NCBI RefSeq assembly: GCF_030622045.1
Contig: NZ_CP130886.1
Location: 248,001 to 312,000 of the forward strand
Length of the DNA stretch: 64,000 nt
Reading direction: 5' to 3'
From: Planctellipticum variicoloris
GTDB taxonomy: Bacteria > Planctomycetota > Planctomycetia > Planctomycetales > Planctomycetaceae
Part shown: in pieces, positions 52,114 to 61,696 of the stretch
How positions within the stretch are numbered: the stretch's first letter is position 1
Layout: each line of letters begins with the position of its first letter
Position numbers and translations under genes: made by a program
The notes under the pieces: model-generated
The model's database searches: none
What the model saw: the letters and a program-made list of their open reading frames with translations, nothing else
What the model was told of the DNA's origin: nothing

Positions 52114-53919
52114 TCACACCGATGCCGACGCAGCGCCGGCATCCAGTTCACTCTCTGACTGCTGGGGAACCCCTCTGACGGAGTCCCCGAATCTTCGACT
52201 CAACTCGCCACGCAGAAAGCTCTCCACGTCCCTGGCGACTTCCATCGCTTCCACGCGGGAAGCGATCTTCTCCGCACGAGCGATGGTCAGACTGCGAATG
52301 ACTTCTTTCAATTCCGGAATGGCATGCGGCGTCACGCTGAACTTGCGGACTCCCATGCCGATTAACAACGGCAGGTAGAGCGGGTCGGAACTCATCTGTC
52401 CGCAGATCGAGACCGGTACGCCTCGCCTGCGGCCAGCAGCGACCACCATCTGAATCAGGCGCAGAATCGAGGGATCGCCCGCCTGATACAGTTTGGAAAC
52501 CGCCGGATCGGCCCGGTCGACCGCCAGAGTGTACTGGATCAGGTCGTTGGTCCCAATGGAGAAAAAATCGACCTCGCGCGCGAATTCCTCCGCCAGGAGC
52601 GCCGCCGAGGGGACCTCGACCATCATGCCGACCGGCATGTCTCTGCGGAACGGAACTCCTTGCTCATCAAGGTCTTCCATCACGTCACCCAGGATCATTC
52701 GCGCCTGCCGGAATTCCAGCAGACTGGCGATCAGAGGGAACATCACTCGCAGATCGCCGTGCACTCCCGCCCGCAGGATCGCCCGCAGTTGCGTCTTGAA
52801 CAGCTCCAGATGCAGCAGGCTCAACCGGATGCTGCGGACGCTCAGGGCGGGATTGACGCTGTCGGGGTAGCTTGAGCGCAGGCTCCCCGGCATCTTGTCC
52901 GCCCCCAGATCGAGAGTCCGGATGATGACCGGTTCCTTCGGGAAGGCTCGCAGGACCTCGCAATAGGCCTGGTAATGATCCTCCTCAGTCGGCTCGCGAT
53001 TGGACTCGAGATAGAGGAACTCGGTCCGATACAGACCAATCCCCTCCGCGCCCCGCTGCCTGGCGTGCTCGGCTTCCGCGGGAAACTCGATGTTCCCCAG
53101 CAGCTCGATCGAAACGTCGTCCCGCGTCTCCGCGGGCAGATGCCGCAGCGTTTCCAGCCGTTTTGTGAAGCTGCGATATCGGGCCTCAGAGGCGCGATAC
53201 CGCATCAGCGTGTCTTCGTCGGGATCGAGAATCACTTCGCCCGACGTGCCGTCGATAATGATCGTCTCGGCGCCGGAAACATCGTTCAGAAACGAACCCA
53301 CGCCGACGACTGCCGGAATCTCCAGAGCGCCGGCCAGGATCGCCGTGTGGCTGGTATGTCCGCCGACTTCGGTCGCAAATCCCAGCACGAATTTCCGGTC
53401 GAGATTTGCCGTTTCGCTTGGCGTCAGGTTGTGGGCGAGGATGACAACCGGAGCCATCAGGTGCTGCAGCTCTTCGCGGGCCTCTCCCAGCAGGTGCCGG
53501 AGAATTCGCTTCTCCAGGTCGTAGATATCCGCAGCCCGTTCTGCCAGATACTGTCCGCCCAGATTCTGGAATCGATGAGCGTACTGCCGCAAAATCCGAC
53601 TGACGGCAAACTCGGGCGAGAAACTCTTCTGCCGGATCAGGGCTTCGATCTGAGCGATCAATTCGCCGTCACGCAGCATCATCAGATGTGCGCCGAAAAT
53701 TGCGGCGTACTGAGCCCCGAGACGATCGGCTGCCAGTTTCTCGTTCAGTTCGATCTCGTGACAAACCGCCGCCAGGGCCGTCTCGAACCGCTGCAGCTCC
53801 AGTTCGACGGCATCTCGAGAGACAACCCGGCGCGGGATCCGGAAGTTCTCCGTGCCGAACACCATGGCCGGGCCGATGGCCACGCCTGGAGAAACGGCAA
53901 TCCCGCGCTTCACAAGCAT
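52114..53919 (-). CDS. ptsI: PTS Enzyme I (phosphoenolpyruvate-protein phosphotransferase)
   Basis: A 601-residue enzyme that takes phosphate from phosphoenolpyruvate and gives it to HPr. The phosphohistidine is H191 in GGHTSHTAI. The C-terminal PEP-binding barrel shows [57 protein letters not shown] and the active-site Cys in ICGQMSSDP. Unlike PtsP (EI-Ntr) it has no N-terminal GAF domain. It is the last gene of the hpf-ptsN-ptsH-ptsI cluster. Confidence 0.95.
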   Translation of the reverse strand: MLVKRGIAVSPGVAIGPAMVFGTENFRIPRRVVSRDAVELELQRFETALAAVCHEIELNEKLAADRLGAQYAAIFGAHLMMLRDGELIAQIEALIRQKSFSPEFAVSRILRQYAHRFQNLGGQYLAERAADIYDLEKRILRHLLGEAREELQHLMAPVVILAHNLTPSETANLDRKFVLGFATEVGGHTSHTAILAGALEIPAVVGVGSFLNDVSGAETIIIDGTSGEVILDPDEDTLMRYRASEARYRSFTKRLETLRHLPAETRDDVSIELLGNIEFPAEAEHARQRGAEGIGLYRTEFLYLESNREPTEEDHYQAYCEVLRAFPKEPVIIRTLDLGADKMPGSLRSSYPDSVNPALSVRSIRLSLLHLELFKTQLRAILRAGVHGDLRVMFPLIASLLEFRQARMILGDVMEDLDEQGVPFRRDMPVGMMVEVPSAALLAEEFAREVDFFSIGTNDLIQYTLAVDRADPAVSKLYQAGDPSILRLIQMVVAAGRRRGVPVSICGQMSSDPLYLPLLIGMGVRKFSVTPHAIPELKEVIRSLTIARAEKIASRVEAMEVARDVESFLRGELSRRFGDSVRGVPQQSESELDAGAASASV

Positions 53920-54041
53920 GTCGCCACTTCCGCTTCAGCCGCAATCGGTGGGATTGCGAATCGGCCACGTGAACGGGGAAACCCCCTGACAGGACGGGAG
54001 AAACAGATTCAAGCGTTCCCGGCCGAGGCGTTCCCCCTGGA

Positions 54042-54347
54042 TCAGGCCGAAGGGACCGGCGAGGGCTCGGCATCGATGAAATTGGTTTCAAACAACCGGC
54101 TCAGCTCGTCGATCACGGCTTCAGCATCGCTCCCTGCCGCCTGCAGCTCCAGTTCGGCTCCGGGACCAGCGGCCAGAGTCAGCAACTCCAGCACGCGTCG
54201 AGCGTCGACGCGTGTCTGATCTTTCTGAACCCAGACTTGACTGGAGTATCGCTGAGCCGCCTTGGCGATCAGGGAACACGGGCGAATGTGCAGGCCGTGC
54301 TCGGTATTGACCGTCACCACCCTGCGAATAATGGCTGCATCCACCAT
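54042..54347 (-). CDS. ptsH: HPr phosphocarrier protein
   Basis: A 101-residue HPr-fold protein with the phosphorylatable H20 in EHGLHIRP. The position of regulatory Ser46 of low-GC Gram-positive HPr is Arg51 (VDARRVLELL), so control by HPr kinase is unlikely. A GPGAELELQAAGSDAEAVIDEL segment matches the second half of the fold. It should pass phosphate from Enzyme I to the EIIA protein encoded next to it. Confidence 0.92.
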   Translation of the reverse strand: MVDAAIIRRVVTVNTEHGLHIRPCSLIAKAAQRYSSQVWVQKDQTRVDARRVLELLTLAAGPGAELELQAAGSDAEAVIDELSRLFETNFIDAEPSPVPSA

Positions 54348-54434
54348 GATTTGACGCCACCGCTACGAACTGAACCTGTTTCGGGCGAAAGTCTCCCGAC
54401 CGACAGGACACCTTCCGGCCCGACAGGCTCGGGA

Positions 54435-54905
54435 TTAAATCTCGTTATTGTCCGCCTCCAGAAGCAGATCCCAAACCGCCGCCTGCTGCTTCGACTGCTT
54501 CAGGAACTTGCAGAAGTTCTGATTCCGCAAGTGTCGCGAAATGTTTTCCAGCCCCCGCAAATGGTCGCCTGGCCGATCGGGCGGAGAGACCAGCAGGAAC
54601 AGAATGTAGACCGGCTCGCCGTCGAGACTCGAAAAATCGACCCCGTCATGGGCCAGCGCGACCGTGGCCACCAGCTTGTCGACGGAGGGGTGCTTGGTAT
54701 GAGGCACGGCGACGCCGTTGCCGATGCCGGTGGATCCCAGTTCTTCTCGCTTCAGAATGGCAGCAACAATGCCGTCTTCGTCGTCGGCACCAATGGCGCC
54801 GGCTTCGCGAAGCTTGCCGACCATCGCTCGAATCGCCGCTTCTTTCGTGGTCGCCTGAAGGTCTGCAACAACGGCGTCCTTGACGACAAAATCCGTCAGC
54901 TTCAT
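54435..54905 (-). CDS. ptsN: PTS EIIA-Ntr-type protein (PtsN)
   Basis: A 156-residue EIIA of the fructose/nitrogen type. The phosphorylated His is H69 in [37 protein letters not shown]. It is followed by [28 protein letters not shown]. No EIIB or EIIC sugar permease is nearby, so this should be a regulatory PTS acting on partners such as kinases or transporters. Partners in this organism are not known. Confidence 0.9.
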   Translation of the reverse strand: MKLTDFVVKDAVVADLQATTKEAAIRAMVGKLREAGAIGADDEDGIVAAILKREELGSTGIGNGVAVPHTKHPSVDKLVATVALAHDGVDFSSLDGEPVYILFLLVSPPDRPGDHLRGLENISRHLRNQNFCKFLKQSKQQAAVWDLLLEADNNEI

Positions 54906-55095
54906 CTTTTCGTCCCTCTGATTCGACGCCAGGCCCGGAATGGTGACCTCAGCACGTCGCTCGTGAGTGTGCGAGAATTCCCTCGGGACCAGCCGCCGGC
55001 ATGCCGGACTGCCGATTCCGCATCATATCTGCAAGCCGAGTGCCGCCGGCAATAATCCCGATCAACCAGCAGCCATTCGTACAAATCGTTCAACT

Positions 55096-55431
55096 TCAGC
55101 TATTGGGGTCGCGCGTGATTTCGCTTACAGGCGGAGTGTGTTTGTGATCCTGGATCCGCTCTTTGTACTTCCGGATCTGCTGTTCCATCTTATGCAGTGC
55201 CAGGTCGAAGGCGGCGACAGCATCGTCCGCCTGCTCAGACGCCACAAAATTGTGCTTGTGCTCCGCATCAACGAGCAGTTCCACTTTGGATCGACCGCCG
55301 GTGAAATCGACAGTAATCCCAATCGCGGTGATCCGGTCGTGAAACGTCAGAATTTTTTCAGCTTTGCCTGAAATGTAATCGTGCGCGCTGGGGCTGAGTG
55401 TGCCATGCCGCGAGGTAATTGCCACCTGCAC
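55096..55431 (-). CDS. hpf: Ribosome hibernation promoting factor
   Basis: A 111-residue short-form HPF/RaiA-like protein. The start (MQVAITSRHGTLSPSAHDYISGKAEKILTFHDRITAIGITVDF) and the later VELLVDAEHKHNFVASEQADDAVAAFDLALHKMEQQIRKYKERIQDH match the family. It joins or inactivates ribosomes in starvation. First gene of the pts cluster; in many bacteria hpf also lies next to ptsN and rpoN, but rpoN is not here. Confidence 0.93.
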   Translation of the reverse strand: MQVAITSRHGTLSPSAHDYISGKAEKILTFHDRITAIGITVDFTGGRSKVELLVDAEHKHNFVASEQADDAVAAFDLALHKMEQQIRKYKERIQDHKHTPPVSEITRDPNS

Positions 55432-55781
55432 TGCGAAAAACTCCTGGAGTTTGAGCCCCGGCTGCTGCCGGAGGGGCCATTATCAAACAGCACGATTCTA
55501 CGGCACCGGTCCCGGAGGTCAATGCAAGGCGAATCCCGACAGGGAGTTGCCTCGCACGGTCAGTCCCCGAGACGGCCGGCGGCGAATCCATGATGCAACG
55601 GCGGCAGTTTAGCAGCTTTCGGCGGCATCAGACACCTGCCGCCTGTCGTCACCGACAGGAATTCCCGGCAAGAAACGCTGCCACGCCGGTCTGGATCGGG
55701 AATGAATCCATGCCGCAATCATTGAATCCGGCAGGCAATGGTCCTGCGGTTCGGGGGCAGCGTCATGAGCGAAGCACGCGG
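55432..55781. other. Intergenic region upstream of hpf
   Basis: About 350 bases with no convincing gene. Frames on both strands have poor composition. The promoter of the hpf-pts cluster is expected near 55432-55520. No sigma-54 element was found. Confidence 0.4.
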
Positions 55782-56174
55782 TTAGAATGGCGAGCCCGAA
55801 GAGTCGGCGCCGCCTTCGGTAACCAGGCCGGAAGTGCTTTCCGAAACAGGGCCGATATCGGTCCGGGGCAGCGGAATCGTCTGCATTGGCAGCTCCGACT
55901 CCGACTTGTCCGGTGCTGTTCCAGGCCACCAGCCCTTCCAGCCGGAGGCCGTTCGCGACTTCCGGTCTGCGTTCTCGGTCGGAACCGGCGTCTCTGCGTC
56001 GCGACTGATCGACCTGTGGATCGAGTCCGACTTCTCCGGTCCTTTGGGTTGCAGGGACAGACCGAAGAAGGGCGTTCGCGACACACTGTCCATGGAAAAA
56101 CTCTTACCCGAAACTGCGCAACCAGTTACGGAGAGAATCAGGACGCCTGTGCACGCCGCCAGTCGTTTACCCAT
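55782..56174 (-). CDS. Small lipoprotein
   Basis: A 130-residue protein with a signal peptide ending in a lipobox (VLILSVTGCAV). The rest is Ser/Pro/Glu-rich with a motif RTPFFGLSLQPKGP near residues 33-46. No family recognised. It is divergent from the TolC-like gene, so it might belong to an efflux system; this is a guess from position. Confidence 0.65.
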   Translation of the reverse strand: MGKRLAACTGVLILSVTGCAVSGKSFSMDSVSRTPFFGLSLQPKGPEKSDSIHRSISRDAETPVPTENADRKSRTASGWKGWWPGTAPDKSESELPMQTIPLPRTDIGPVSESTSGLVTEGGADSSGSPF

Positions 56175-56466
56175 GATCGAAACGCTCCTCTCTCAGCGGG
56201 CAGTCCCGCATGCCGAGAGTCATACCAGCCTCGATCGGGCCTGAAAAGAGGGGTTTGGCCGCGTCGATGGCCAAATGCGATCTGCGCAAAAGTATTGGTC
56301 CCCGCCGCCGCCGGTCGCGGAGTTTTCCGGCGAGGCGGAGTCTTCGGGCTGCTGCGGTTGTCTCGGGCATGCCTGACTTATGGAAGTACGGGATTGCGCC
56401 CGTCGATAGGGAAAATGACCAACCCATTCGGCAGGATGCCGCCAAGGCAGGTCTCAGGGAGGTGAC

Positions 56467-57816
56467 ATGACAATTCGCGGTCTGCATTGGCTCGGGCGTC
56501 GCGGCCCGGCATTCAAGTTCCGGTTCGGGGCTGTCGCGGAGGCGTTTGGTCGAGCCTTTGTGCTTGCCGCAGTTCTGGCGTCCTCCGGATTGACCCAGGC
56601 GCAAACCGCGGCGATACCTCCCAGCCCGATGGCGGAGCGGACCGAGGATCTCCTGGTCGGCACGGGCCTGTCTCTCGCGGACCTGATCGGAATCGCCGAG
56701 TCCTCCAGCCCCAATCTCCGGCAGGCGACGGCAGACATTGAGATGGCTCGCGGACGGACCGATCAGGCGGGCCGCTATCCGAATCCCATTCTCATGTCCG
56801 GTACGCAGCAGATGAACGCCGGCCAGTCGCAATATGTGGCGACGATCAGCCAGGAAATCGTCACCAAGCACAAACTGGATCTTCAGCAATGCGCGGCGGA
56901 ACGCGAGATCTTCCAGGCGGAACTGCAGTTCTTGCGGGTCCGGTTCAACCTGTTGACGACGGTCCGGCAGTCTTACTACGCAACACTGGCCGCCCAGAAG
57001 CGGGTCGACGTCCTCAGCCGTCTCGTCGAGATCGCCCGCAAGTCTCAAGCCGCCGCCCAGAAACTGCAGGACGCCGGCGAAGGAACCAAAGGCGATACGC
57101 TGCTGTTGAGCATCGAGCTGGAGAAGGCGGAAGTCGCCCTCGAAAATGCGGAGACGGCGCTCCTGGCCTGGCGGCGCCAGCTCTCCGCGGTGATCGGCCA
57201 GCGCGGGTTGCGAATCGACGGAGTCTCCGGGCTGCTGACGGTCTCGCTCGACGAGTTCGCCACGCAGATCGCCGTTGACGACTACGTCCCCTACAACGCC
57301 GAAGTGCAGATCGCCGAGCAGGAAATCAGTCGCACGCGATTCCTGGCCCGCCGGGCCGATGTCGAACCGTTTCCCAACGTGTCCGTTCAGTCGGGATACA
57401 TGTACCAGGTGGAACCGCTCCACAACTACGGCATCCTGCAGATCTCCGTTCCGCTGCCCCTTTGGAACAAGAACCAGGGAAATCGATACGCCGCCCAGGC
57501 GGCCGTCGGCCGGGCGATGGAAACTGTCCAGCAGGTCCAGAACGACATCGCCCGACAGATGGCCGACGCCACCGGTCGCTTTCGGCAGGCCGACCAGCAG
57601 GTTCATCGCTTCGAAGATCGGATCCTGCCGCAGGCCCGCGAGAGCGTCAGCGTCTCCCAGCAGGGATTCCAGCAGGGCCAGTTCGACTTTCTCCGGCTGC
57701 TGCAGTCGCAGCGGGCGCTGGTCGAATCGAGCCTGGGATATCTGACGGCTTTGGAGAATCGCTGGATGGCCGCCTCGGAACTGGCGGGAATCGCCCAGGT
57801 AGAAGTCTTTCCGTGA
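56467..57816 (+). CDS. TolC-family outer membrane efflux protein
   Basis: A 449-residue protein. An N-terminal hydrophobic segment (RAFVLAAVLASSGLTQAQ) can serve as a signal. Two TolC repeats follow, with SLADLIGIAESSSPNLRQATADIEMARGRTDQAGRYPNPILMSG and later YNAEVQIAEQEISRTRFLARRADVEPFPNVSVQSGYMYQ, and the coiled-coil part QADQQVHRFEDRILPQARESVSVSQQGFQQGQFDFLRLLQSQRALVESSLGYL. The protein forms a trimeric channel in the outer membrane. No inner-membrane RND or MFP partner lies in the window. Confidence 0.92.
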   Translation: MTIRGLHWLGRRGPAFKFRFGAVAEAFGRAFVLAAVLASSGLTQAQTAAIPPSPMAERTEDLLVGTGLSLADLIGIAESSSPNLRQATADIEMARGRTDQAGRYPNPILMSGTQQMNAGQSQYVATISQEIVTKHKLDLQQCAAEREIFQAELQFLRVRFNLLTTVRQSYYATLAAQKRVDVLSRLVEIARKSQAAAQKLQDAGEGTKGDTLLLSIELEKAEVALENAETALLAWRRQLSAVIGQRGLRIDGVSGLLTVSLDEFATQIAVDDYVPYNAEVQIAEQEISRTRFLARRADVEPFPNVSVQSGYMYQVEPLHNYGILQISVPLPLWNKNQGNRYAAQAAVGRAMETVQQVQNDIARQMADATGRFRQADQQVHRFEDRILPQARESVSVSQQGFQQGQFDFLRLLQSQRALVESSLGYLTALENRWMAASELAGIAQVEVFP

Positions 57817-57820
57817 CCCG

Positions 57821-59116
57821 TCAGACCGCGGGCGTTCCCCAGTGACCGGGACGATACGCGCGAGTCAGCATCTTTGCGGATTCCGGATCGCCGACGATCT
57901 GCTCGGCGTCCGGATTGACGTTCAACGAACGTCCCGTCCGGCAGGCGATATTTCCCAGATGGACCAGCACGGCCGACTGGTGGCCGATTTCCGCTGAGGC
58001 ATTCGGCTTCGCCGTTCCGCGGATGCTGTCGAGGAAGTTCTGGTGATGGGCCGCCAGATCGGGGGATGATGGACGCTCGGCGACGAGTTTGTTCCGCTCG
58101 GCATAGTGCGCCCAGCCCTTCCCTTTCCCGACAATGACATAGCCCTTCGTGCCGTAGAACGCGACGCCGTTTTCGTGGCCTTCCTGCACGTACGGAGACC
58201 AGTCGCGCTGTTCGAAGACGAGCTGCCGCCGATGACCGATCGCGCCGTCGCCGGGCCATTCGAAGATGCAGTTCTGCGTGTCCGGGAACTCCTGGTCGTC
58301 GTCAAAGTAGTATTTGGCCCCCAGTCCCACCACCCGGCTTGGCGCTGCCGTGACGCCGAGTCCCCAGCGGGCAATATCGATCTCATGCACGCCGTCGTTG
58401 CCGATATCTCCCGCGCCGTAGTCGTACCAGAACCGCCAGATGCCGTGTAGTAGGTTCGCCTGATAGGGACGCTCCGGAGCCGGTCCGAGCCATGTGTCGA
58501 AGTCGAGGTTGGAGGGAGGCGCGGAGGGTTGCTTGTGCCCGATATTCCCGCGTCGCTGGCTGTTCCAGGCCTTGACCGACAGGACGTCGCCGACCGCTCC
58601 CCCCTGGACCAGATCAATCGCTTCGCGGACGGCCGCCGTGCTCCGGCTCTGCGTGCCGACCTGCACGATGCGACTATGCTTGCGGGCGCCCTCGACCAGC
58701 AGCCGCCCCTCGCGCACGTTGTGCGAGCACGGTTTCTCGACGTAGACATGTTTTCCGGCCGCCATAGCCAGCAACGCTGCGGGAGTGTGCCAATGATCGG
58801 GCGTGGCGATCCAGACGGCATCCAGCGTCCTGTCATCCAGGACCTTCCGGAGATCTCCCGTCAATTGGGGGGCCGGTTTGCCGGCGGCCTCCACCTTTTT
58901 CGCCGACTCCGCCAGGCGTTGTGAGTCGACGTCGCACAGCCACGCAACTTTCAGATCCGAGCGCTGCGCCAGCAGGCCCAGATGGTTGTTCCCCATCCCG
59001 CCGCAGCCGATGAGCGCGACGCGAAACGACTCGGACGGGGCGGCCTGCAGGCGGCTCGCCGACAGCGCGGCGGCCGTCGCCGCTCCCAGAAAGACTCGTC
59101 GATTGAGGCTGGACAT
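57821..59116 (-). CDS. Gfo/Idh/MocA family oxidoreductase with TAT-like signal
   Basis: A 431-residue protein from the ATG at 59116 with a GGAAG site. The N-terminus is SSLNRRVFLGAATAAALSASRLQA, TAT-like. The Rossmann fold has VALIGCGGMGNNHLGLL and the family's GKHVYVEKPCSHNVREGRLLVEGARKH (EKP present). The C-terminal half contains LDFDTWLGPAPERPYQANLLHGIWRFWYDYGAGDIGNDGVHEIDIARWGL. It converges with the TolC-like gene and follows a DUF1501 gene, a planctomycete hallmark pair. Substrate unknown. Confidence 0.93.
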   Translation of the reverse strand: MSSLNRRVFLGAATAAALSASRLQAAPSESFRVALIGCGGMGNNHLGLLAQRSDLKVAWLCDVDSQRLAESAKKVEAAGKPAPQLTGDLRKVLDDRTLDAVWIATPDHWHTPAALLAMAAGKHVYVEKPCSHNVREGRLLVEGARKHSRIVQVGTQSRSTAAVREAIDLVQGGAVGDVLSVKAWNSQRRGNIGHKQPSAPPSNLDFDTWLGPAPERPYQANLLHGIWRFWYDYGAGDIGNDGVHEIDIARWGLGVTAAPSRVVGLGAKYYFDDDQEFPDTQNCIFEWPGDGAIGHRRQLVFEQRDWSPYVQEGHENGVAFYGTKGYVIVGKGKGWAHYAERNKLVAERPSSPDLAAHHQNFLDSIRGTAKPNASAEIGHQSAVLVHLGNIACRTGRSLNVNPDAEQIVGDPESAKMLTRAYRPGHWGTPAV

Positions 59117-59147
59117 GGCGGCGTCTTCCTGAAGACGGAGGGAACGA

Positions 59148-60611
59148 TCAGAGTCCCGGAATCGGATCGGAGGCAAAAATTACGCGGGCCGCTTCGGCCG
59201 GGATATTGGCCCGCAGCCGCAGCCGGGGAATGTCGAATAACGTGTGAAAGATGGTCGAGACCAGGTGCGGAATTGTGATCGGTTCGCTGAGCGGGCCGCC
59301 CCCGTCGCGGGTCGACTGGCCGACGACCCGGCCCATCGGCAGCCCTCCGCCCGCCAGCAGCAGCGGGGCCAGGCCGCCCCAGTGATCCCTTCCGCCGCGC
59401 GCGTTGATGCGGGGCGTTCGGCCCATTTCGCCGACGACGACCAGCAGAATCTTGTCGCTCAATCCGCGATCGTTGACGTCTTCCAGAAACGCCGAGACCG
59501 CATGATCCAGCGCTACGCTGCAATATCGCATCCCTTCGACCGCACCCGCGTTGTTCTGATCGGCGTGATTGTCCCAGACGAAGTTCGTCGTGACGGTGAC
59601 GAACCGCGTGCCGGCTTCGCACAGCCGGCGGGCCATCAGCATCAGCTTGCCGAGCGTCCGGTTGTGGTCGACGTAGTGTTTGTAATTCGTCCATTTCTTG
59701 TCGATCTGATCCGGGCGGACCAGCGGCGCGGTGTCGTAACGGGCGATCAATCGCGGATCTTCCCGCTGCAGGTCGAAGGCCTCGGAAACTCCCCCGAGAA
59801 TCGTTTCAAACGCCTGCCGCTGATAGGCATCGAGAGCCGACTGAGCATCGTTGGATTCGAAACTGCGCCGGGCGCCGTCGAGCGCCGTCATGAGCGATCG
59901 GCGATCGTCGAACCGCTCGCGCGGCAGCGCCAGCTTCATCGCCTTCTGCAGCTCGCCGTTGCCGCCGGGAACGAACGGCGCTACCGCCGATCCGAGCAGC
60001 CCGGTCGCGTCGAACCGGCCGAAGTTGTTCTGTTCCGGCCCGGCGTCGGGATCGACGGCGCGCGGAAAGAGGGCGACGTTCGTCGGCATGCCGCTGTTGG
60101 GATTATTCCCACCCGCGAGGCGGGCGTAGATCGATCCCAGGTTCGCCTGCCCAGTGGCGGGACCGACGATCGGCTTGATGTCGTGATTGCCGTTCCCGGC
60201 GACAAACGAGCGGACGACGGTCAACCGGTCGGCGAGACCGGCCAGTTTGGGAAGCGTGCCTCCGAAGGTGATGCCGGGCAGTCGGGTGGAGACTTCGCCC
60301 GTCGCACTGCGGATCTCGACCGGCGCGTCCCCTTTGGGATCGAAGGTTTCAATCTGGCTCGGGCCGCCATGCAGGAACAGGAAAACGACCGACTTGCCTC
60401 GGACGACCGCCGGGTCGAGCGCCGCCGCACAAGCTTCGGTGCGGAGAAGTTGATCGAGCGACCATCCGCCGACTCCCAGTCCGGCCAGACCGAGCGCACC
60501 GACCTGCAGGAACGACCGGCGGCGCAGCGTCAGGGCGGGCGTGGAGAGCTCCAGCCCCGTCGGCAATGCAGTGGCACTCGTGGATCTCAGGCGTTCGTCG
60601 CCAGCGTCCAT
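59148..60611 (-). CDS. DUF1501 family protein
   Basis: A 487-residue exported protein of the alkaline-phosphatase/sulfatase-like superfamily. The N-terminus contains a twin-arginine-like segment (LRRRSFLQVGALGLAGLGVGG). The family blocks VVFLFLHGGPSQIETFDPKGDAP, LPKLAGLADRLTVVRSFVAGNGNHDIKP, NNPNSGMPTNVALFP and VVVGEMGRTPRINARGGRDHWG are all present. DUF1501 proteins are abundant in planctomycetes, usually beside a DUF1553/DUF1549 cytochrome protein; here the partner is a Gfo/Idh/MocA enzyme. Function unknown. Confidence 0.93.
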   Translation of the reverse strand: MDAGDERLRSTSATALPTGLELSTPALTLRRRSFLQVGALGLAGLGVGGWSLDQLLRTEACAAALDPAVVRGKSVVFLFLHGGPSQIETFDPKGDAPVEIRSATGEVSTRLPGITFGGTLPKLAGLADRLTVVRSFVAGNGNHDIKPIVGPATGQANLGSIYARLAGGNNPNSGMPTNVALFPRAVDPDAGPEQNNFGRFDATGLLGSAVAPFVPGGNGELQKAMKLALPRERFDDRRSLMTALDGARRSFESNDAQSALDAYQRQAFETILGGVSEAFDLQREDPRLIARYDTAPLVRPDQIDKKWTNYKHYVDHNRTLGKLMLMARRLCEAGTRFVTVTTNFVWDNHADQNNAGAVEGMRYCSVALDHAVSAFLEDVNDRGLSDKILLVVVGEMGRTPRINARGGRDHWGGLAPLLLAGGGLPMGRVVGQSTRDGGGPLSEPITIPHLVSTIFHTLFDIPRLRLRANIPAEAARVIFASDPIPGL

Positions 60612-60922
60612 TCCCTGTCTCGCTGAAACTCGTGGATGTGAAACGGGAGAGGCAGAGGATAACCCATCGACAGCCTTTGATGGAATAGGCTTGTGGATCT
60701 TGGCGGTGCTCAGCCGCCGTCGGATCGTCCACTCGGGACACGAAGACCAGAACCGGACTCTCCGGAAATCTTCCCCGGGCCGACCCGAGTCCGCTTGCCT
60801 CTTCTGAACCAGAACGCACACTTCACGATACAACCTGTCAGGCGTTCCCCGTCCGCTGGAATGCCGGTCACGCTGGCTTTCAGAGATCCCGCGGTCCATC
60901 TGGTCAAGGAGGTCTGGGCTCT
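60612..60922. promoter_or_regulatory. Divergent intergenic region DUF1501 / HEPN-like gene
   Basis: About 310 bases between divergent start codons, presumably holding two promoters. Only a short GGCGG/CCGCC repeat was noticed; no regulatory element is proposed. Confidence 0.35.
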
Positions 60923-61681
60923 ATGAATCCGTATGAGATCGCGATCACCCGTTGTAAGGAACTCGAGCAGTTGCTGGAGCAACTTGGAGCCCGCGGGCGC
61001 GGGCTGTTTGAAAAGGCCGTCAGCGTCAGGCGCCTGCTGCCGCCCGAACTGTTCAGAAAGCTGAAATCAATCGCGAGAACGCGGAATCGGCTTGTCCACG
61101 AGCCGGGGAGAAGATGGTTGCTGGGCCAATTGGAGACATACATCCGGGCCTGCGACTGGGCGCGTGACGAAATCATAAAAATTGCGCCGGGCAAATTCGC
61201 AGCACTCGCCGAGCGTCCGGCGCCAATCCCATACACGCCGCCACCCCTTGAACGCCCTGCGCCCGCCAAATCGGCGCCACCGCCAGCCAGACGCCCCGCG
61301 CCGGTTGAATTCGTCGTAACCTCCGCCGTTCCTGCCATGAAACCTGCTTCCTCACCCCCGGCCTCGATTCCAGATGTTCCCCCGGTCCAGCGGGCGGCCC
61401 GGGGTGTGGCGTATGCTGACGCCTGGTCGCCAGCTCCGGTCCGACGTTTTCGCCCGAAGTGGCGAATCCCCGTTGTCCTCCCCCTCGTGCTCCTGTTCGT
61501 CGCGGGTGCGGCGAGCTCCGGCCGACTCCCGCAAATCGCAGACGCGGTTCGCGATTTCGTGGACCGAGGCATTCAGCAGGCCGTCGAATTGGGGAACGCC
61601 GACGAGCAGCCGGAGCCCCCTGTCGCCAGCTCCGAAGATCGACTGCCGGAAATCGTCCCCGGGCCGTATCGATCGCGTTGA
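60923..61681 (+). CDS. Hypothetical membrane protein with possible HEPN/DUF4145-like N-terminus
   Basis: A 252-residue protein with GGAGG 10 bases before the ATG. Residues 1-85 are helical and contain LFRKLKSIARTRNRLVHEPGRRWL, whose RNRLVH fits the Rx4H motif of HEPN domains. A Pro/Ala-rich linker of about 90 residues leads to one transmembrane segment (WRIPVVLPLVLLFVAGAA), then a short acidic tail. HEPN domains are often RNases or helical adaptors; no nuclease activity is shown. The membrane anchor after a linker is unusual. Confidence 0.65.
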   Translation: MNPYEIAITRCKELEQLLEQLGARGRGLFEKAVSVRRLLPPELFRKLKSIARTRNRLVHEPGRRWLLGQLETYIRACDWARDEIIKIAPGKFAALAERPAPIPYTPPPLERPAPAKSAPPPARRPAPVEFVVTSAVPAMKPASSPPASIPDVPPVQRAARGVAYADAWSPAPVRRFRPKWRIPVVLPLVLLFVAGAASSGRLPQIADAVRDFVDRGIQQAVELGNADEQPEPPVASSEDRLPEIVPGPYRSR

Positions 61682-61696
61682 CCGGCTCGCCCGCGA

